Source: Kocuria sp.
GTDB lineage: Bacteria; Actinomycetota; Actinomycetes; Actinomycetales; Micrococcaceae
Assembly: GCF_030536815.1 (NCBI RefSeq)
Contig: NZ_JAUNPE010000006.1
Span: forward strand, 2,104-50,163
Reading direction: 5' to 3'
DNA length: 48,060 nt
The notes under the pieces were generated by a model. The model did no database searches, was not told the DNA's origin, and saw only the letters and a list, made by a program, of their open reading frames with translations. The position numbers and the translations under genes were made by a program. How positions within the stretch are numbered: the stretch's first letter is position 1; each line of letters opens with the position of its first letter. Below, piece by piece: positions 7,356 through 15,280 of the stretch.

Positions 7356-8413
7356 AAATTGCGTTGTTGGCCCATGACCGCTTTCCCATCGCGGTTCCTT
7401 TCGCGGGTGGCCTCGAATCATTCACGTGGTACCTGGCCAAGGGACTTCGGGAACGAGGGATCGACGTGGTGGTCTTCGCCGCGCCCGGAAGTGACCCGGA
7501 ATTAGGCGCCGAAGAGCTCGCCGTCGAACCGGTGTCACTCAGTGAGCAGGCCCGCAGCGACGTCTCGATGCCCCCTGAGGGCCAAGTGCGCGAGACCATT
7601 TCCTACCTGCAGGTCATGACCGCCCTGGCTGAACGTGATGACATCGATGTGGTGCACAACAATTCACTGCACTACCTGCCGATTGCCATGGCCCAGTCAC
7701 TCAAACAGCCCCTACTGACCACGTTGCACACGCCCAACACGCCGTGGATGGAACCGGCGTTACGGTTGAGCCCCTCGGTACGAACCGCAGCCGTGAGCAC
7801 GTCGATCGCGCACATGTGGCGTGATGTGACGGACGCGCGGGTGATTCCCAACGGCGTGGACCTCGACCGTTGGTCATTGGGTCCCGGAGGGGACTCGTTG
7901 GTGTGGTCCGGTAGGATCGTGCCGGAAAAGGCACCCCACCTCGCCGCGCTGATCGCTCGGGAGGCGGGGTGGAAACTGCGCATTGCCGGTCCGCTGTCCA
8001 ACCAGGAGTACTTCGAAACTCAGTTGAAGCCCTTGCTGTCGGAGGACATCACCTACGCGGGTCACCTGGAACCGGATGAGCTGCACCACCTGGTGTCCCA
8101 CAGTGCCGCGTGCCTGGTGACGCCGCAATGGGAGGAACCCTACGGACTGGTCGCGGCCGAGAGCATGGCGTGCGGTACCCCGGTTCTGGCGATTGCTCGA
8201 GGTGGTTTGGCGGAGGTGGTGCGTGCCCCGGGCGGGTTATCGGTGCTTCCCGAGGCCACCGACGACCTCACTGTCTCGAGCGCCGCGCGCGCCCTGGAGG
8301 GAGTGCTCGCCCTGGATCGTTGCACGGTGCGTGAGCATGCACGCGCCCACTGTTCGCTGGACGCCACCGTTGATCGGTATGTGGACTACTACCGGGAGCT
8401 GGTCGCGCAATGA
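7352..8413 (+). CDS. Glycosyltransferase family 4 (cassette gene 2)
   Basis: This is a 353-residue GT4-type retaining glycosyltransferase. The N-terminal domain begins with KIALLAHDRFPI and a glycine-rich FAGGLESFTWYLAKGL. NNSLHYLP and TTLHTPNTPW follow, then the linker VIPNGVDLDRW. The C-terminal nucleotide-sugar site is EEPYGLVAAESMACGTPVLA, a full E-x7-E motif. ATG 7352 overlaps the previous stop (ATGA) and follows GGGAGG, so I rejected the longer upstream frame. It is coupled to its neighbours on both sides. Confidence 0.9.
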   Translation: MKIALLAHDRFPIAVPFAGGLESFTWYLAKGLRERGIDVVVFAAPGSDPELGAEELAVEPVSLSEQARSDVSMPPEGQVRETISYLQVMTALAERDDIDVVHNNSLHYLPIAMAQSLKQPLLTTLHTPNTPWMEPALRLSPSVRTAAVSTSIAHMWRDVTDARVIPNGVDLDRWSLGPGGDSLVWSGRIVPEKAPHLAALIAREAGWKLRIAGPLSNQEYFETQLKPLLSEDITYAGHLEPDELHHLVSHSAACLVTPQWEEPYGLVAAESMACGTPVLAIARGGLAEVVRAPGGLSVLPEATDDLTVSSAARALEGVLALDRCTVREHARAHCSLDATVDRYVDYYRELVAQ

Positions 8414-9426
8414 TCGGTTACTACATCCATCACCAGGGGCTGGGCCATCGCACCCGAGCGCTGGGCATTGCGCGCGAGCTCGGCGTGCCCGTGACGGGGT
8501 TCAGTTCCTTGGGGGCACCGGAGGGTTGGCCCGGTGAGTGGTGCACGTTGCCCATGGATGTTCCCGGTTCCCCGGTGGATCCCACGGCCAATGGTGTGCT
8601 GCACTGGGCGCCCCTTGATCACGCGGGATACCGCGAACGCATGCGGTTGCTGGCCGAGCGGCTGGGATCGGACATATCGGTCATGGTCACGGACACCTCC
8701 GCGGAGGTGACGCTCCTGGCTCGGCTCCTGGGGGTCCGTACCGTGGTCATGGCCATGCGCGGAAACCGCACGGATCGCACGCACCGGGACGCATATGATG
8801 CCGCCTCCCTCATTGTCGCCCCGTGGACCGCGGAAACGGCCGAGGAGTACTGGCCGCGCGAGTGGACCGACAAAACCGTGTTCACCGGAGCCATTTCGCG
8901 TTTCGACCAACTCGCGGCCGCGTACGCGGGGCCTGCCGCCGACGTCACTGGGCCGAGTTCGCGCCGCAAAGTTCTGGTGGTCTGGGGCGGGGGAGGCACC
9001 GAGGTGACGGAGCAGGACATTGACCGAGCCCGGCTGGTGAGCCCCGACTGGGAGTGGACCGTTCGCACACCCGCACACCCCTCGCCCGATCTGTGGGCGG
9101 ACTTGCAGGACGCGGATGTGGTGGTGACCCACGGCGGTAATAATGCGGTGGCCGAACTCTCGGCGGCGGCCCGGCCGGCAGTGGTGATTGCCCAGCCCAG
9201 GCCCTTCGACGAACAGCACGCGACCGTCCGAGCGCTCAGGAACGCAGATGTGTGCACCGCACTCGACGGCTGGCCGGAGGCGGCGCAGTGGCCCACGCTG
9301 TTGAGCAACGCGCTGGCCCGCGGTAATTCCGGCTGGTCCCGGTGGCGCCACGGAGACGGTGCACGCCGTGCGGCGCAGGCCATCGAGCGCCTCGATGATG
9401 TGGTGGTGACGTGCGGATCGCATTGA
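8410..9426 (+). CDS. MurG/GT28-like glycosyltransferase (cassette gene 3)
   Basis: The 338-residue protein starts with IGYYIHHQGLGHRTRALGIA, resembling the GxGH nucleotide-sugar loop of MurG and other GT28-type enzymes. Near the C-terminus VVVTHGGNNAVAELSAAARP corresponds to the conserved glycine-rich donor-binding part. It has no transmembrane segment. Its ATG overlaps the preceding stop (ATGA), and its end overlaps the next gene by 16 bases. It is not MurG itself, since the window holds no cell-wall synthesis genes and similarity is limited to these motifs. The substrate is unknown. Confidence 0.8.
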   Translation: MIGYYIHHQGLGHRTRALGIARELGVPVTGFSSLGAPEGWPGEWCTLPMDVPGSPVDPTANGVLHWAPLDHAGYRERMRLLAERLGSDISVMVTDTSAEVTLLARLLGVRTVVMAMRGNRTDRTHRDAYDAASLIVAPWTAETAEEYWPREWTDKTVFTGAISRFDQLAAAYAGPAADVTGPSSRRKVLVVWGGGGTEVTEQDIDRARLVSPDWEWTVRTPAHPSPDLWADLQDADVVVTHGGNNAVAELSAAARPAVVIAQPRPFDEQHATVRALRNADVCTALDGWPEAAQWPTLLSNALARGNSGWSRWRHGDGARRAAQAIERLDDVVVTCGSH

Positions 9427-10244
9427 TCACCATTGTCAGCGGCCGCCACGCGCACCTTCGCAGACAACTCGATTGGGTGTCCGCGCTGGACCCGCAACCG
9501 CATGCACACGTTGTGGTGAGCATGGGTGACCCCGAGATTGCGGACCTGGTGGCCGGACACGGGAACGGGCGCGGCGTCGTCGTCAGCATGGAACCCGCCC
9601 GGGAACTGCCGCTGGCCGCGGCGCGAAACGCGGGGGTGGCCACTGCGAGCGGGCTGGGGGCCGACGCCGTGGTCCTGCTGGATGTGGATTGTCTGCCCGA
9701 ACGAGGTTTGCTGGGCGATTACGAACGAGCGTTAGTGGAGATCGGATCCGAAACGGCCGTGATCAGTGGCCGGGTCAAGTACCTGCCCGAGGGCATGGGC
9801 GAGCACGACTACACCCCCCAGCGCGTGGTCGAGCTCGGTCGTGATCACGACGCGCGAGTGATACCTCAGGGTGCAGCCCTGGTCGAGGCTGATCCCCGCA
9901 TGCTGTGGTCCCTCAACATTGCCGCCACGGTCGAAACCTGGAACCGGGTTGGTGGGTTCGACGAGTCCTACGTGGGTTACGGGGGAGAGGACACCGATTT
10001 CGGGCAGCGGCTCGCCGCGGCCGGAGGGAGCATGTGGTGGAGCGGGCTGGCCTGCGCCTACCATCAGCATCACCCCACCGTGACGCCCCCGGTGCAGCAC
10101 GCGGCGTCGATAGCGCGCAATGCCAACATCTTCCGCGGCAAATGGGGGTTCGACCCCATGGAGGGTTGGTTGCAGCACATGCTCGGGTCGGGGCACCTGA
10201 CCCGAGAGGGTGGGCAGTGGCGCGCTGCGACCGACCCTCGATAG
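9411..10244 (+). CDS. Galactosyltransferase-type family 2 glycosyltransferase (cassette gene 4)
   Basis: This is a 277-residue GT-A glycosyltransferase. It opens with RIALITIVSGRHAHL, has LPLAAARNAGVATA before the metal-binding DxD (VVLLDVDCLPE), and carries the galactosyltransferase C-terminal motif FDESYVGYGGEDTDFGQRL, where GGEDTD is the expected catalytic acidic cluster. It starts at GTG 9411, sixteen bases inside the previous gene. It completes a four-gene, fully overlapping cassette combining three GT-B enzymes with one GT-A enzyme. It ends 34 bases before the response regulator gene. Confidence 0.87.
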   Translation: MRIALITIVSGRHAHLRRQLDWVSALDPQPHAHVVVSMGDPEIADLVAGHGNGRGVVVSMEPARELPLAAARNAGVATASGLGADAVVLLDVDCLPERGLLGDYERALVEIGSETAVISGRVKYLPEGMGEHDYTPQRVVELGRDHDARVIPQGAALVEADPRMLWSLNIAATVETWNRVGGFDESYVGYGGEDTDFGQRLAAAGGSMWWSGLACAYHQHHPTVTPPVQHAASIARNANIFRGKWGFDPMEGWLQHMLGSGHLTREGGQWRAATDPR

Positions 10245-10265
10245 CACCTAGGGATCATCTGCCAC

Positions 10266-10271
10266 TAAAGT
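10266..10271 (+). promoter_or_regulatory. -10 box for a leaderless response-regulator transcript
   Basis: TAAAGT is followed by seven bases and the GTG of the LuxR-type gene. No ribosome site is present. The regulator therefore probably has its own promoter in addition to any read-through from the glycosyltransferases. Confidence 0.5.
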
Positions 10272-10278
10272 CATTCTT

Positions 10279-10917
10279 GTGAATGATCAGCACGTTCCGA
10301 TTACGTTGGCCCTGGTGAATGACTACCCGGTGGTGACGCAGGGCATTGCACGGATGCTGGAGGACTTCGACCGGCTCGAGGTCGTGGAGCTTGCAGCGGG
10401 GGAGAACCCCAGCCGTGTCGTGGACCTGGTGCTCTACGACGCCTTTGCCGCACGTGGCCGGGGCCGGTACGACGTGGTGCGGCTTCTCGAGGACGAGCGC
10501 AACCGGAAGCTGGTCGTCTATACGTGGCACGTGGCCGACGTTCAGGTGCAGCAAGCGCTAGACCTCGGTATCGACGGCTATCTGTCCAAGGAACTCGATG
10601 CCGATGAACTCGCCGATGCCCTGATCCGGATCCACCAGGGCGAACGCGTGGTGGAGCCGAAACCGATGTCGGAACATATCGAGATCGCCGATTGGCCCGG
10701 CCGCAGTGCCGGGTTGTCGCCGCGCGAAGCAGAGGTTGTCGCCCTGATCACCCAGGGTGCGACCAACGATGAGATCGCCCGCACGTGTTACCTGAGCATT
10801 AACTCCGTCAAGTCCTACATCCGTTCCGCGTACCGAAAAATGGGTGTGGAGCGACGCAGTCAAGCGGTGCTGTGGGGCGTGCAGAACGGGATGCAGCCAG
10901 AAAGAACTCATCATTGA
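10279..10917 (+). CDS. LuxR/NarL-family response regulator
   Basis: This is a 212-residue transcription factor with a receiver domain (about residues 8-125) and a C-terminal LuxR helix-turn-helix (about 143-205, LSPREAEVVALITQGATNDE to NSVKSYIRSAYRKMGV). The phosphate-accepting Asp is probably D54 in LVLYDAF, Thr82 and Lys104 occupy the conserved switch positions, but the N-terminal acidic pair reads N14-D15 and the loop after D54 is short. No partner histidine kinase is in the window, so it is an orphan here. It is leaderless with a GTG start. Its position right after the glycosyltransferase cassette suggests, but does not show, control of surface glycan genes. Confidence 0.87.
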   Translation: MNDQHVPITLALVNDYPVVTQGIARMLEDFDRLEVVELAAGENPSRVVDLVLYDAFAARGRGRYDVVRLLEDERNRKLVVYTWHVADVQVQQALDLGIDGYLSKELDADELADALIRIHQGERVVEPKPMSEHIEIADWPGRSAGLSPREAEVVALITQGATNDEIARTCYLSINSVKSYIRSAYRKMGVERRSQAVLWGVQNGMQPERTHH

Positions 10918-10925
10918 TTTCACCC

Positions 10926-10949
10926 CCTGAGGTGGTAGAACCACTCAGG
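10926..10949 (+). terminator. Hairpin after the response-regulator gene
   Basis: CCTGAG and TGGT pair with ACCA and CTCAGG around a three-base loop, with one bulged G. Only two T's follow, so it may be a weak terminator or instead an operator for the downstream dehydrogenase. Confidence 0.35.
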
Positions 10950-10970
10950 TTGACGCGGCAGAATAGTCAT

Positions 10971-11876
10971 ATGACTGATCAATTTGCCGCAGACAAAGCC
11001 GCACGTGAACTCGCCGGAGAAGAAGGCGGGTTCCCCACTCAGGAACAGGCTCCCCCGGGGCTGACCACGGAGATGACCCCCGTGCCCGACCACGGTGAGG
11101 AGAGCTGGGTCGGGCGAGGCCGGCTCGAAGGCCTGAAGGCGCTGGTCACCGGTGGTGATTCGGGTATCGGCCGCGCCGTGGCCATTGCGTACGCGCGGGA
11201 AGGCGCGGATGTGGCCATCAATTACCTCCCGGAAGAACAGTCCGACGCCGAGGACACCAAACAGTGGATCGAGAAGGCCGGCCGCAAGGCTGTGCTTCTT
11301 CCCGCGGATCTCCGGGACGAACAGGACGCCCGTGGTGTGGTGGATGACGCCGCCTCCCAGCTGGGTGGTTTGGACATCTTGGTCAATAACGCCGGGTTCC
11401 AGTGGGCTCGCCGCGATGGCGGTCTGCAGGGTCTGAAGACCGAGGAAATGGACCGTGTCTTCAAGACCAACCTGTACGCCCTGTTCTGGGTCTCCCAGCA
11501 GGCGCTGAAGTACCTGAAGGACGGCTCGAGCGTCATCAATGTGAGCTCGATTCAGGCCTACGACCCGTCCGAGAACTTGATCGATTACGCCTCCACCAAG
11601 GCGGCCATCAACAACTTCACGGTCAACCTGGCCAACGAGGTCGGCGGGAAGGGTATCCGCGTCAACGCGGTGGCGCCCGGCCCGATCTGGACCCCGTTGC
11701 AGCCGGCCACCAAGGCCGGCGAGTCGATGCCCGCGTTCGGCGGCGACACCGCCCTGGGCCGTGCGGGTCAGCCTTCCGAACTGGCCGGCGCCTTCGTGTT
11801 CCTCGCCAGCCCGGCCGAGGCCTCCTACGTCTCCGGCACCGTTATCGGTGTCACCGGAGGTAAGCCGGTCTTCTAA
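10971..11876 (+). CDS. SDR-family oxidoreductase (glucose/ribitol dehydrogenase type)
   Basis: This 301-residue short-chain dehydrogenase has about 50 extra N-terminal residues (PTQEQAPPGL to DHGEESWVGRGRL), as in the YhdG/YghA/GsiB-associated group of SDRs. The cofactor loop is TGGDSGIG, the NNAG motif is intact, and the catalytic Ser, Tyr and Lys appear in NVSSIQAYDPSENLIDYASTK. VAPGPIWTPL follows. ATG 10971 has no ribosome site, and CAGAAT stands six bases upstream, a weak leaderless -10. The in-frame start at 10872 lies inside the regulator gene and was rejected. The substrate is unknown. A 16-bp-stem terminator follows. Confidence 0.88.
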   Translation: MTDQFAADKAARELAGEEGGFPTQEQAPPGLTTEMTPVPDHGEESWVGRGRLEGLKALVTGGDSGIGRAVAIAYAREGADVAINYLPEEQSDAEDTKQWIEKAGRKAVLLPADLRDEQDARGVVDDAASQLGGLDILVNNAGFQWARRDGGLQGLKTEEMDRVFKTNLYALFWVSQQALKYLKDGSSVINVSSIQAYDPSENLIDYASTKAAINNFTVNLANEVGGKGIRVNAVAPGPIWTPLQPATKAGESMPAFGGDTALGRAGQPSELAGAFVFLASPAEASYVSGTVIGVTGGKPVF

Positions 11877-11931
11877 CCCGGACCGCGCCCGGACCGCTGG
11901 GCACGCGGTGCTCACGTTCGGATCATCTTGG

Positions 11932-11968
11932 ACGACCACGGCCGCCCCTCCCGGGCGGCCGTGGTCGT
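11932..11968 (+). terminator. Strong GC hairpin terminator after the SDR gene
   Basis: A perfect 16-bp stem (11932-11947 with 11953-11968, starting ACGACCACGG) closes a five-base loop. There is no T tract, as is common in actinobacteria. It isolates the SDR gene from the riboswitch-controlled SMR genes. Confidence 0.7.
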
Positions 11969-12070
11969 ACGCCGTCGCCCGCGCGGGGACTGCTGCCGGA
12001 GTGTTCATGGAGGATCGAGATCGGCACCCTCCTTTGCTACATTGAGCAGCGGAGCCCCGCATCTGGGCTC

Positions 12071-12112
12071 GCGGACGAGGGAGCAGTACCCGCACCACGA
12101 CAAGACTGACTC
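12071..12112 (+). promoter_or_regulatory. Guanidine-III (ykkC-III) riboswitch
   Basis: The segment matches the compact guanidine-III pseudoknot. Conserved GCGGACGAGG opens it and CGACAAGACTG is near the end. Helix P1 is GCGG (12071-12074) with CCGC (12090-12093). The pseudoknot helix P2 is GAGCAGT (12081-12087) with ACTG-A-CTC (12105-12112), containing one bulged A. The ribosome site AGAAAG (12113-12118) directly abuts P2, which points to translational control of the following SMR gene. Guanidine-III riboswitches are known in front of actinobacterial SMR exporters; the identification rests on motif and pairing, without a covariance search. Confidence 0.85.
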
Positions 12113-12127
12113 AGAAAGATGCACGTC

Positions 12128-12442
12128 ATGGCGTGGTTGATTCTTATTCTGTCCGGGATGTTCGAGGCCGTTTGGGCGGCCGCCCTGGGAGCATCGCACG
12201 GATTCAAACGTCTGGTCCCCACCCTCATTTTTCTCATGAGTCTGAGCCTGAGCATGGCTGGTCTCGCGTGGGCGATGACCTCACTTCCCACCGGCACGGC
12301 GTACGCGGTGTGGGTCGGGATTGGCGCAACGCTCACCGTGATCTGGGGCTTCGTGAAGGGTTATGAGCGTCCCACCATTGTGCGGGTGCTCCTGCTCGTG
12401 TTGCTCGTCGGCTCCGTGATCGGCCTGAAGGTGGTGAGCTGA
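12128..12442 (+). CDS. SMR-family guanidinium exporter subunit (Gdx/SugE type)
   Basis: This is a 104-residue, four-helix small multidrug resistance protein. The functional glutamate lies in helix 1 (GMFEAVWAAALG). The Gdx/SugE-like signature MTSLPTGTAYAVWVGIGA is present. ATG 12128 is preferred to ATG 12119 because MAWLILILSG is the usual family start and AGAAAG is nine bases upstream. The upstream guanidine-III riboswitch supports guanidinium/proton antiport rather than broad drug export. The stop is directly followed by the start of a second SMR gene, suggesting a paired, possibly heteromeric transporter. Confidence 0.9.
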   Translation: MAWLILILSGMFEAVWAAALGASHGFKRLVPTLIFLMSLSLSMAGLAWAMTSLPTGTAYAVWVGIGATLTVIWGFVKGYERPTIVRVLLLVLLVGSVIGLKVVS

Positions 12443-12814
12443 ATGCCGTGGATTGTGCTGTTGATCAGTGCCGTGTTCGAGGCTGTCTGGGCCACCGCCC
12501 TCGGTGAATCCAACGGCCTGAGCGAGTTGACCCCCACCATCGTGTTCTTCGCCGGACTCGCCGTGAGCATGGCGGGACTCGGCTGGGCCGCCAAACACAT
12601 TCCCATCGGCACCGCATACGCCGTGTGGACCGGCGTGGGGGCCGCCTTGACGGTGATCTATGCCATGGCCACCGGAACGGAAAGCGTCTCGGCCGGGAAG
12701 ATCATTTTTCTCTCGGGCATCATTGCGGCGGTGGTCGGCCTCAAACTGGCCCCCAGTAAGCCGGTTGACGCCCTGGACTCCGCAGGTGGAGCCGGGTCTT
12801 CGACCACTCGCTGA
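12443..12814 (+). CDS. SMR-family guanidinium exporter, second subunit
   Basis: This 123-residue SMR protein is paired with the gene before it (TGA and ATG touch). It has four hydrophobic helices, the helix-1 glutamate in AVFEAVWATALGESNG, and the HIPIGTAYAVWTGVGA signature. A hydrophilic tail of about 20 residues (PVDALDSAGGAGSSTTR) is longer than in the first subunit. Paired SMR proteins often form heterodimers with fixed opposite orientations. It should share riboswitch control by translational coupling. Confidence 0.9.
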   Translation: MPWIVLLISAVFEAVWATALGESNGLSELTPTIVFFAGLAVSMAGLGWAAKHIPIGTAYAVWTGVGAALTVIYAMATGTESVSAGKIIFLSGIIAAVVGLKLAPSKPVDALDSAGGAGSSTTR

Positions 12815-12860
12815 CCCTGGCCCCTCATTAACCCTGCCCACTCACTGACCCAGCCAGGAA

Positions 12861-12898
12861 CCCGGTGCCTTGTTGAGTCCGGAAGGCACCGGGTTGTT
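12861..12898 (+). terminator. Terminator between the SMR operon and convergent SDR gene
   Basis: CCCGGTGCCTT (12861-12871) pairs perfectly with AAGGCACCGGG (12883-12893), and TTGTT follows. It lies between two converging genes and may serve both. Confidence 0.7.
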
Positions 12899-12917
12899 CA
12901 CGACGTGGCTGCGGGCA

Positions 12918-13856
12918 TTATCCGCGTTCGTTGTTCTTGCGCGCAGCCTTGGAGCCCAGGGTGGTGAGTACCTTCACAACCTTGGAATTCAGGGCGGAAG
13001 CGGCTTCCCTGCCTTCCTGGAGCCCGGATTGTTCCGGTCGTGCCCCGGGAAGTAGCCGATTTGCCAACCCCAGGCCGCGAGTGGTCAGGCCTGGCGCCAG
13101 GCCGTGGACTCGCTGGGCGACCTTGGGCAACCAGCCGACCAACACCGTGGGTTTGCCCGCCAATACACCGTCCACGATGATCCGCGCCGCGCGGTCCGCG
13201 TTCATGGAGAGAACGGGCAAGGACGCTGCCGGGGCAAACCATGCGTACTCCTTGGCCGACTGACCCGTGAAGAAGGCTCTCTCATGGGAACCGGTGCGCA
13301 TGAGACCCGGAGCGATGGTGGTAGCCGTAACGCCGGAACCGGCCAGGGCCACCGCGAGTCCTTCGCTGAAACCCACCGCGCCGAACTTGGCGGTGGCATA
13401 GGGGAGTAGATGGGGAGGAGATATCAGCCCACCCACTGAGGTGACGGTCCCAATGCGACCGGATCGTCGCTGCCGCATGCCGGGCAACACCTCCAGCGCG
13501 CAGTAAATGGGGCCGTAGGTCATGGTGTCAATGGCGTCCTTGAAGTGTTCCACGGTGATCGCCTCGAGCGGGCCGGCCTGAATGATGCCGGCCACGGTGA
13601 TGAGGACCTCCACGGGGCCCATGTCCTGTTCCACCTCGCGAACCAGTTGCTTCACGGCGTCTGCGTCGCGGACGTCGCAGACATAGTCCTTGACGGTTCC
13701 GTGGGGTGATAGCTGCTCCTTCGCGCGAGTGAGCTCATCGTGGTCCCGAGCGGCAATGGCTACCGCGTGGCCCCGGTCCAGGAGCTCGCGGCTGACCAGG
13801 AGGCCGAGACCTCGTGACCCACCGGGTACCAGTGCAATCTTCAGTGTGCTTACCAT
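12918..13856 (-). CDS. SDR-family oxidoreductase
   Basis: This is a 312-residue classical short-chain dehydrogenase. The nucleotide loop is GGSRGLG, followed by the CDVRDADAV adenine pocket. The NNAG motif is altered to TVAG, and the catalytic triad is seen as SVGG with YATAK. About 60 C-terminal residues beyond the fold are basic and end in GSKAARKNNERG. The sequence resembles SDRs acting on lipids or steroids, but the substrate is not known. The ATG is preceded by TAAACT at six bases, so the transcript is probably leaderless. It is divergent from the alcohol dehydrogenase gene 13969-15153, with a 112-base spacer. Confidence 0.88.
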   Translation of the reverse strand: MVSTLKIALVPGGSRGLGLLVSRELLDRGHAVAIAARDHDELTRAKEQLSPHGTVKDYVCDVRDADAVKQLVREVEQDMGPVEVLITVAGIIQAGPLEAITVEHFKDAIDTMTYGPIYCALEVLPGMRQRRSGRIGTVTSVGGLISPPHLLPYATAKFGAVGFSEGLAVALAGSGVTATTIAPGLMRTGSHERAFFTGQSAKEYAWFAPAASLPVLSMNADRAARIIVDGVLAGKPTVLVGWLPKVAQRVHGLAPGLTTRGLGLANRLLPGARPEQSGLQEGREAASALNSKVVKVLTTLGSKAARKNNERG

Positions 13857-13862
13857 CCGTTT

Positions 13863-13868
13863 AGTTTA
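13863..13868 (-). promoter_or_regulatory. -10 box for leaderless SDR transcript
   Basis: On the minus strand TAAACT is followed by six bases and the ATG of the SDR gene. No ribosome site is present. Confidence 0.55.
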
Positions 13869-13950
13869 CGGGAGGCTGGGCATCGGAAACCGGAGGATTT
13901 GCCGTGAATCGCGATGAATTGGAGCGCGGTGATTGCAATGCCGCCCATTC

Positions 13951-13964
13951 ATCAGTTAACTGAT
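13951..13964. promoter_or_regulatory. 14-bp palindrome at the alcohol dehydrogenase start
   Basis: ATCAGTTAACTGAT is a perfect palindrome ending four bases before the chosen start codon. It covers the only -10-like sequence (TTAACT or TAACTG), so a dimeric repressor bound here would block transcription. No regulator gene is adjacent. Confidence 0.5.
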
Positions 13965-13968
13965 GGTT

Positions 13969-15153
13969 ATGCGTGCACTCACATGGCAAGGACTCGGCGA
14001 CGTCCGAGTTGAATCAGTACCTGATCCCGTCATCCAGCATCCCAAGGATGCGATTGTGCGGGTCACGTCCACAGCGATTTGCGGTTCGGACCTGCATCTC
14101 TACGGGGTACTGGGCCCCTATATGTCACCCGGTGATGTGCTCGGTCACGAGTTCATGGGCATCGTGGAAGAGGTGGGGGAAGAGGTCACCAACCTCAAGC
14201 CGGGCGATCGAGTGGTGGTTCCCTTCACCATTGGCTGCGGTTCCTGCTGGATGTGCGATCGCGGACTGTATGCGCAGTGCGAGACCACTCAGGTGAAGTC
14301 CAAGAACATGGGCTCCATGCTGTTCGGGTTCTCGTCACTGTATGGTTCCGTTCCCGGTGGCCAGGCCGAAATGGTGCGCGTACCGCATGCCGATTTCGGT
14401 CCGGTCAAACTTCCCGAGACCCACTCCGACGAGCGTTTCCTCTACCTCAGTGACATCCTTCCCACAGCCTGGCAGGGCGTGAAATGGGCCAATGTGGGCC
14501 CGGGTGACACCTTGGCCGTCATTGGTCTGGGACCGGTGGGGCAAATGGCCGTCCGGTCCGCCAAGCAGATGGGCGTAGATCGCATCATCGGCGTGGATCT
14601 CGTGGACGAGCGCCTGGAGCTGGCCAAGTCCTGGGGTGTGGAAACAGTGGATCGACGCACCGTCAAGGACGTCGCCGCCACGCTTCAAGAAATGACGGAC
14701 GGCAGGGGACCGGACGGCGTCGTCGATGCCGTGGGAATGGAAGCCCACGGCAACCCGATCTCGGAAAAGATCGTTGCCGGTGCCGCCCGCCTGCCCAAGA
14801 AGTTGGGGCAAGCAGCGTTCGAGAAAGTCGGCATCGACCGGCTCGAGGTGCTACACACCGCGATCAATGCCGTGCGACGGAGCGGCACCGTGTCGTTGTC
14901 GGGCGTGTACGGGGGTATGGCGGATCCCATGCCCATGATGACCATGTTCGACAAGGGCATCACCATGCGCATGGGTCAGTGCCACGTGAAGCACTGGACC
15001 GATGATCTGCTGGCCATTGCCTCCGAACCCGACGACACCCTGGGCTTGGAGACGTTTGCGACCCACCACGTGTCCCTGGAGGATGCGCCCGAGGCCTACA
15101 AGATGTTCCAGGAAAAGAGCGACGGCTGCATCAAGGTGGTACTCAAGCCGTAG
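13969..15153 (+). CDS. Zinc-dependent alcohol dehydrogenase
   Basis: This is a 394-residue medium-chain dehydrogenase close to the formaldehyde-dehydrogenase-like group. The catalytic zinc site is CGSDLH with GHEFMGIVEEVG. Four structural-zinc cysteines are in CGSCWMCDRGLYAQC, and the NAD(P) loop is VIGLGPVGQMAV. An extra stretch around KKLGQAAFEKVGIDRLEVLH is typical of this group. I chose ATG 13969 (MRALTWQG) over ATG 13963 because it fits family starts and leaderless spacing. The palindrome just upstream suggests inducible expression. The true substrate (alcohol or aldehyde) is not known. Confidence 0.88.
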   Translation: MRALTWQGLGDVRVESVPDPVIQHPKDAIVRVTSTAICGSDLHLYGVLGPYMSPGDVLGHEFMGIVEEVGEEVTNLKPGDRVVVPFTIGCGSCWMCDRGLYAQCETTQVKSKNMGSMLFGFSSLYGSVPGGQAEMVRVPHADFGPVKLPETHSDERFLYLSDILPTAWQGVKWANVGPGDTLAVIGLGPVGQMAVRSAKQMGVDRIIGVDLVDERLELAKSWGVETVDRRTVKDVAATLQEMTDGRGPDGVVDAVGMEAHGNPISEKIVAGAARLPKKLGQAAFEKVGIDRLEVLHTAINAVRRSGTVSLSGVYGGMADPMPMMTMFDKGITMRMGQCHVKHWTDDLLAIASEPDDTLGLETFATHHVSLEDAPEAYKMFQEKSDGCIKVVLKP

Positions 15154-15280
15154 TCGGGACCAGTTCCGATGGGCGGTCGGTACGGGCTGGATATCAAGTA
15201 TCCACTCCGTCCCGGCCGCCTTTTATCATGCCTCGGGAGATACCTCGCGGGGGGTCTCGCGGATGTTCGGAAGCGAGGGC

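Noticed and set aside
10872..10970. Longer SDR start inside the response regulator gene
   Set aside because: It overlaps the regulator's end in another frame; ATG 10971 matches family starts.
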